Assembly (NCBI RefSeq): GCF_000702665.1
Contig: NZ_JNJA01000010.1
Location: forward strand, 82,325-146,324
Direction: 5' to 3'
Origin: Solidesulfovibrio alcoholivorans DSM 5433
GTDB lineage: Bacteria; Desulfobacterota; Desulfovibrionia; Desulfovibrionales; Desulfovibrionaceae
Length of the DNA stretch: 64,000 nt
In this document: positions 62,136-64,000 of the stretch, piece by piece
Numbering within the stretch: position 1 is the stretch's first letter
Layout of the letters: the number at the start of each line of letters is the position of its first letter
Notes under the pieces: generated by a model
What the model was told of the DNA's origin: nothing
Seen by the model: the letters and a program-made list of their open reading frames with translations, nothing else
The model's database searches: none
Translations under genes and position numbers: made by a program

Positions 62136-62213
62136 ATGACAAAACTTAAATTTAACGTTCAGACTTATGCTGTTCTTGGAAAAATTACTTCTTTTAACGA
62201 CGTCGAGGGATAA
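62136..62213 (+). CDS. 25-residue hypothetical peptide
   Basis: MTKLKFNVQTYAVLGKITSF followed by NDVEG. It has GAGG five bases before the ATG and is followed three bases after its stop by the next gene, whose ribosome site (GAGGG) lies in its last codons. The pairing suggests a coupled two-gene unit. I know no homologue. Confidence 0.45.
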   Translation: MTKLKFNVQTYAVLGKITSFNDVEG

Positions 62214-62216
62214 CTT

Positions 62217-62450
62217 ATGAGCGGAATCTGGTTCGAAACTTGTAACGTCAAGGATGCTCTTGAAACTTTGGTCAAAATTAGATCGAAGTGTTCGGGAGAC
62301 TGCAGCTCTCCAGCCGATGCTACGGCCTGCACACGCTGCGTTGCACTTGATGACTATTGTTACAACATCCTTACAGGCTTGAACAGCTACATTCATTTGT
62401 CACGCAACGGCTTGCTGAAATCCGAGCCAGCGGCGGATGCAGGAATGTAA
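62217..62450 (+). CDS. 77-residue cysteine-containing hypothetical protein
   Basis: MSGIWFETCNVKDALETLVK, then SKCSGDCSSPADATACTRCV with a CSGDC and a CTRC cluster, then LDDYCYNILTGLNSYIHLSR. Six cysteines in 45 residues could bind zinc or an iron-sulfur cluster. GAGGG lies nine bases before the ATG. It shares a unit with the 25-residue ORF and lies near phage-type sequence. Function unknown. Confidence 0.55.
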   Translation: MSGIWFETCNVKDALETLVKIRSKCSGDCSSPADATACTRCVALDDYCYNILTGLNSYIHLSRNGLLKSEPAADAGM

Positions 62451-62466
62451 TTTAACCGACATGACG

Positions 62467-62491
62467 CCGGGGGAGGTACTGCCTCCCTCGG
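62467..62491 (+). terminator. Hairpin after the small-gene pair
   Basis: CCGGGGGAGG-TACTG-CCTCCCTCGG, a 10-bp stem with one G-T pair, lies 16 bases after the stop of the 77-residue protein. No T-run follows, so termination strength is uncertain. The rest of the gap to 62,730 holds no gene. Confidence 0.45.
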
Positions 62492-62730
62492 CCGATGCAG
62501 GATCGGGCTTGAGCCTCCTGCAGACAATTTGAAGGGTCCCATCAGCCAGCGCCACATCAATTAATGGCTGCCAATGGGATAAAAAATTATATTTTTTCGT
62601 TTTACCTGTTCATTGAAAACAAAATATACGAGATGCAGTTGAAGTGAACGCCACCGACTTCTACGTCAGCGGCTTCTATAGATATGCAGACGATGTGGAC
62701 GGTCATGACTAGAAATAATTGGAGAAAATA

Positions 62731-63681
62731 ATGATAGACGAAAATTACTATCAACCATTCGATTCTTATGACGATGATGAATTGCAGACCCAACGCTCCT
62801 CGGACCTTGACCTCGCAGAGGAAGACGAAAACGCCGACGATGACTCCGACTGGCCTCCTGCGCCGGAATCCACAGGACAGGACAACCCACCCGCAGGGAT
62901 TTTCATCGATCCGTGGGCAGGCCACGAGGTCCCACCATCGTTCAACAAGCGCACCGTGGAGGCCCCGCAGCACACTCCGCCGCCAACGGCGACGCCCGGT
63001 GCGAGCCTTGCATTCGGCCCAACTGAGCCAGCTAATCCGGCCCCACCGGCGAACAAGGCGGGCGAGAAACCTATGACGCCGGCTGCCAAGCCACAAAACC
63101 CCTTCGCCGCGACCACGGTGAGACCAACGACGCCGCCAACCAGCAAGAAGGTTCCAGCGGCGACCGGCAAAAACGGCGGGGACGAGATTGAACAGCTCAT
63201 CAAAATCGGCGAACCGTATCACTACTACTGTGACGATGTAATGACCGAATATGTCGACGTGCCTGGATTCCCGTATGCTGTTGAAGTAGATAGTAAAGAA
63301 TTCATTGGCCACCTGACAACGACATTTTTGAATACAAATCATGCTGCTGTAAAATCGAGTACAAAACCTTTAGTTCGACATTTTCAGCACATTGCATGTC
63401 TCAACTCCAAGCAAGAAATAGTCAACAATCGATTTGCATATAAGATTGAAGGTGAATTCTTGACTATCGGGATTGATCTCGCCAACAGTCGTGGAGAAGC
63501 AATCGTTGTGAATCGCAATGGCTGGCACGTCACAGCAGTTCATGGTTTTAAATTCAAACGCTATCCCCACATGCACCCTTTGCCGGCACCATCCAAGAAC
63601 GGCGATCTTCTGCCACTCTTTGATCTTACCAACCTGCAGCGCGAACAAGACAAGCTTCTCGTCGCACCATGGTTAGTGTGA
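62731..63681 (+). pseudogene. Phage/plasmid primase-ATPase-like protein, truncated by an IS
   Basis: A 316-residue frame. The first 150 residues are acidic and Pro-rich (for example DLAEEDENADDDSDWPP). The rest (FRYKIEG-type FAYKIEGEFLTIGIDLANSR, GEAIVVNRNGWHVTAVHGFK, FKRYPHMHPLPAPSKNGDLL) resembles the region just before the Walker A ATPase in phage and plasmid primase/helicase-like proteins, where DLGD...GW...FRR...LP.P is followed by LLVAWL. The protein ends LLVAPWLV exactly where that helicase would begin, and its TGA is the first three bases of the IS3 terminal repeat. The ATG at 62,731 has GGAG six bases upstream. Confidence 0.55.
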
Positions 63682-63706
63682 GGTGGTCGCGGAAAATTGG
63701 ACAGCC
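63679..63706 (+). mobile_element. Left terminal repeat of an IS3-family element
   Basis: TGAGGTGGTCGCGGAAAATT, then GGACAGCC, begins directly at the break of the preceding gene and 67 bases before orfA. IS3-family ends usually start TGA and contain this type of AT-patch. The other end lies beyond the window. Confidence 0.65.
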
Positions 63707-63745
63707 TGCTAAGCTATAGTCCTCAAGCGAGGAGGACGGTTTTCA

Positions 63746-64000
63746 ATGTCCCAGCGACGGAAGTTTTCAGCGGAGTTCAAGGCCAAGGTGGCGCTCGAGG
63801 CCCTGTCCGGCGAGTTGACCTTGGCCGAGCTGGCCAGCAAGTACGATGTGCACCCGACGCAGATCGCCGGTTGGAAGCGTCAGGCCAAGGAAGGCATGGT
63901 TGCGGCCTTTTCCGGGAAGGCGGCGACGGTGCAGAAGGATGCCGCCGCCGAAATCCGGGAACTCCACGCCAAGATCGGCCAATTGACCGTGGAAAAGGAT
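63746..64000 (+). CDS. IS3-family transposase OrfA (cut by window edge)
   Basis: The visible 85 codons begin MSQRRKFSAEFKAKVALEAL and include the helix-turn-helix LTLAELASKYDVHPTQIAGW, then the leucine-zipper-type EIRELHAKIGQLTVEKD. This is the DNA-binding OrfA of IS3-type elements; OrfB would follow by frameshift. A GGAGG lies upstream. The element is recent enough to have a clean left end. Confidence 0.92.
   Translation, partial: MSQRRKFSAEFKAKVALEALSGELTLAELASKYDVHPTQIAGWKRQAKEGMVAAFSGKAATVQKDAAAEIRELHAKIGQLTVEKD

Overview
The window is high-GC bacterial DNA with compact operons and good Shine-Dalgarno sequences. Gene content (CO dehydrogenase maturation operon, Kdp potassium pump, several TonB/ExbBD systems, many two-component proteins, R-M relics) fits an anaerobic Desulfovibrio-type sulfate reducer (Desulfovibrionaceae). 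This assignment is an inference from gene content and style; no rRNA or other marker gene is present.

Layout. 1-2,960 (minus strand): a CO-oxidation operon, cooC - FAD/NAD oxidoreductase - cooF - cooS (cooS cut by the window edge), preceded by a perfect 16-bp palindrome of the CooA type. 2,961-4,197: no gene, but one solitary type I-C-like CRISPR repeat. 4,198-10,364: a tripartite RND efflux operon. 10,450-13,494: a frameshifted SulP permease and a Tat-exported metallo-beta-lactamase-fold hydrolase. 13,850-20,629: a metal or metallophore uptake operon (TonB-dependent receptor, two methyltransferases, a ZnuABC-like ABC transporter, TonB). 21,808-29,889: a small membrane ORF plus kdpFABCDE. 30,413-35,878: a hybrid histidine kinase and a PAS/GAF-like protein, separated by IS and hsdR debris. 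36,116-43,049: a GntR regulator followed by a six-gene run (polytopic membrane protein, Tat MBL hydrolase, COG0523 GTPase, ExbB, ExbD, TonB) whose purpose is unknown. 43,824-52,662: a 7TM-DISM histidine kinase with its LuxR-type regulator, an NHL-repeat secreted protein, a serine hydrolase and a diguanylate cyclase. 53,178-59,261: a divergent five-gene cluster (PP-loop enzyme, E1/ThiF-like enzyme, acetyltransferase; HATPase-acetyltransferase fusion, HisC-like aminotransferase) that looks like an undescribed biosynthetic or modification pathway. 59,262-64,000: relics of a type I restriction system, an AT-rich TGT-like gene, two tiny genes and a phage-type primase/ATPase gene cut by an IS3-family element.

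The main structural theme is a recurrent unit made of the 3' end of umuC, a terminator and the 3' half of a tRNA-Arg(TCT) gene. It occurs clearly at 20.75-21.19 kb, 43.06-43.33 kb and 52.79-53.06 kb, with partial copies at 30.3 kb and 48.7-49.1 kb. A truncated umuD at 43.56 kb and the umuC tail ending at 49.04 kb, on the same strand, flank the two-component/NHL block. I read this as repeated integration of umuDC-bearing elements at a tRNA-Arg gene, followed by decay. Remnants of Mrr-like, HsdR (twice), HsdS, DUF3800 and HsdM proteins and of IS3 and IS256 elements support a history as an accessory or defence island. No integrase gene was recognised.

How parts may cooperate: the receptor at 13.85 kb has a TonB in its own operon but no ExbBD nearby, while ExbBD-TonB at 41.5-43.0 kb has no receptor, so the two clusters could share parts. 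The COG0523 protein and the ABC transporter both point to transition-metal handling.
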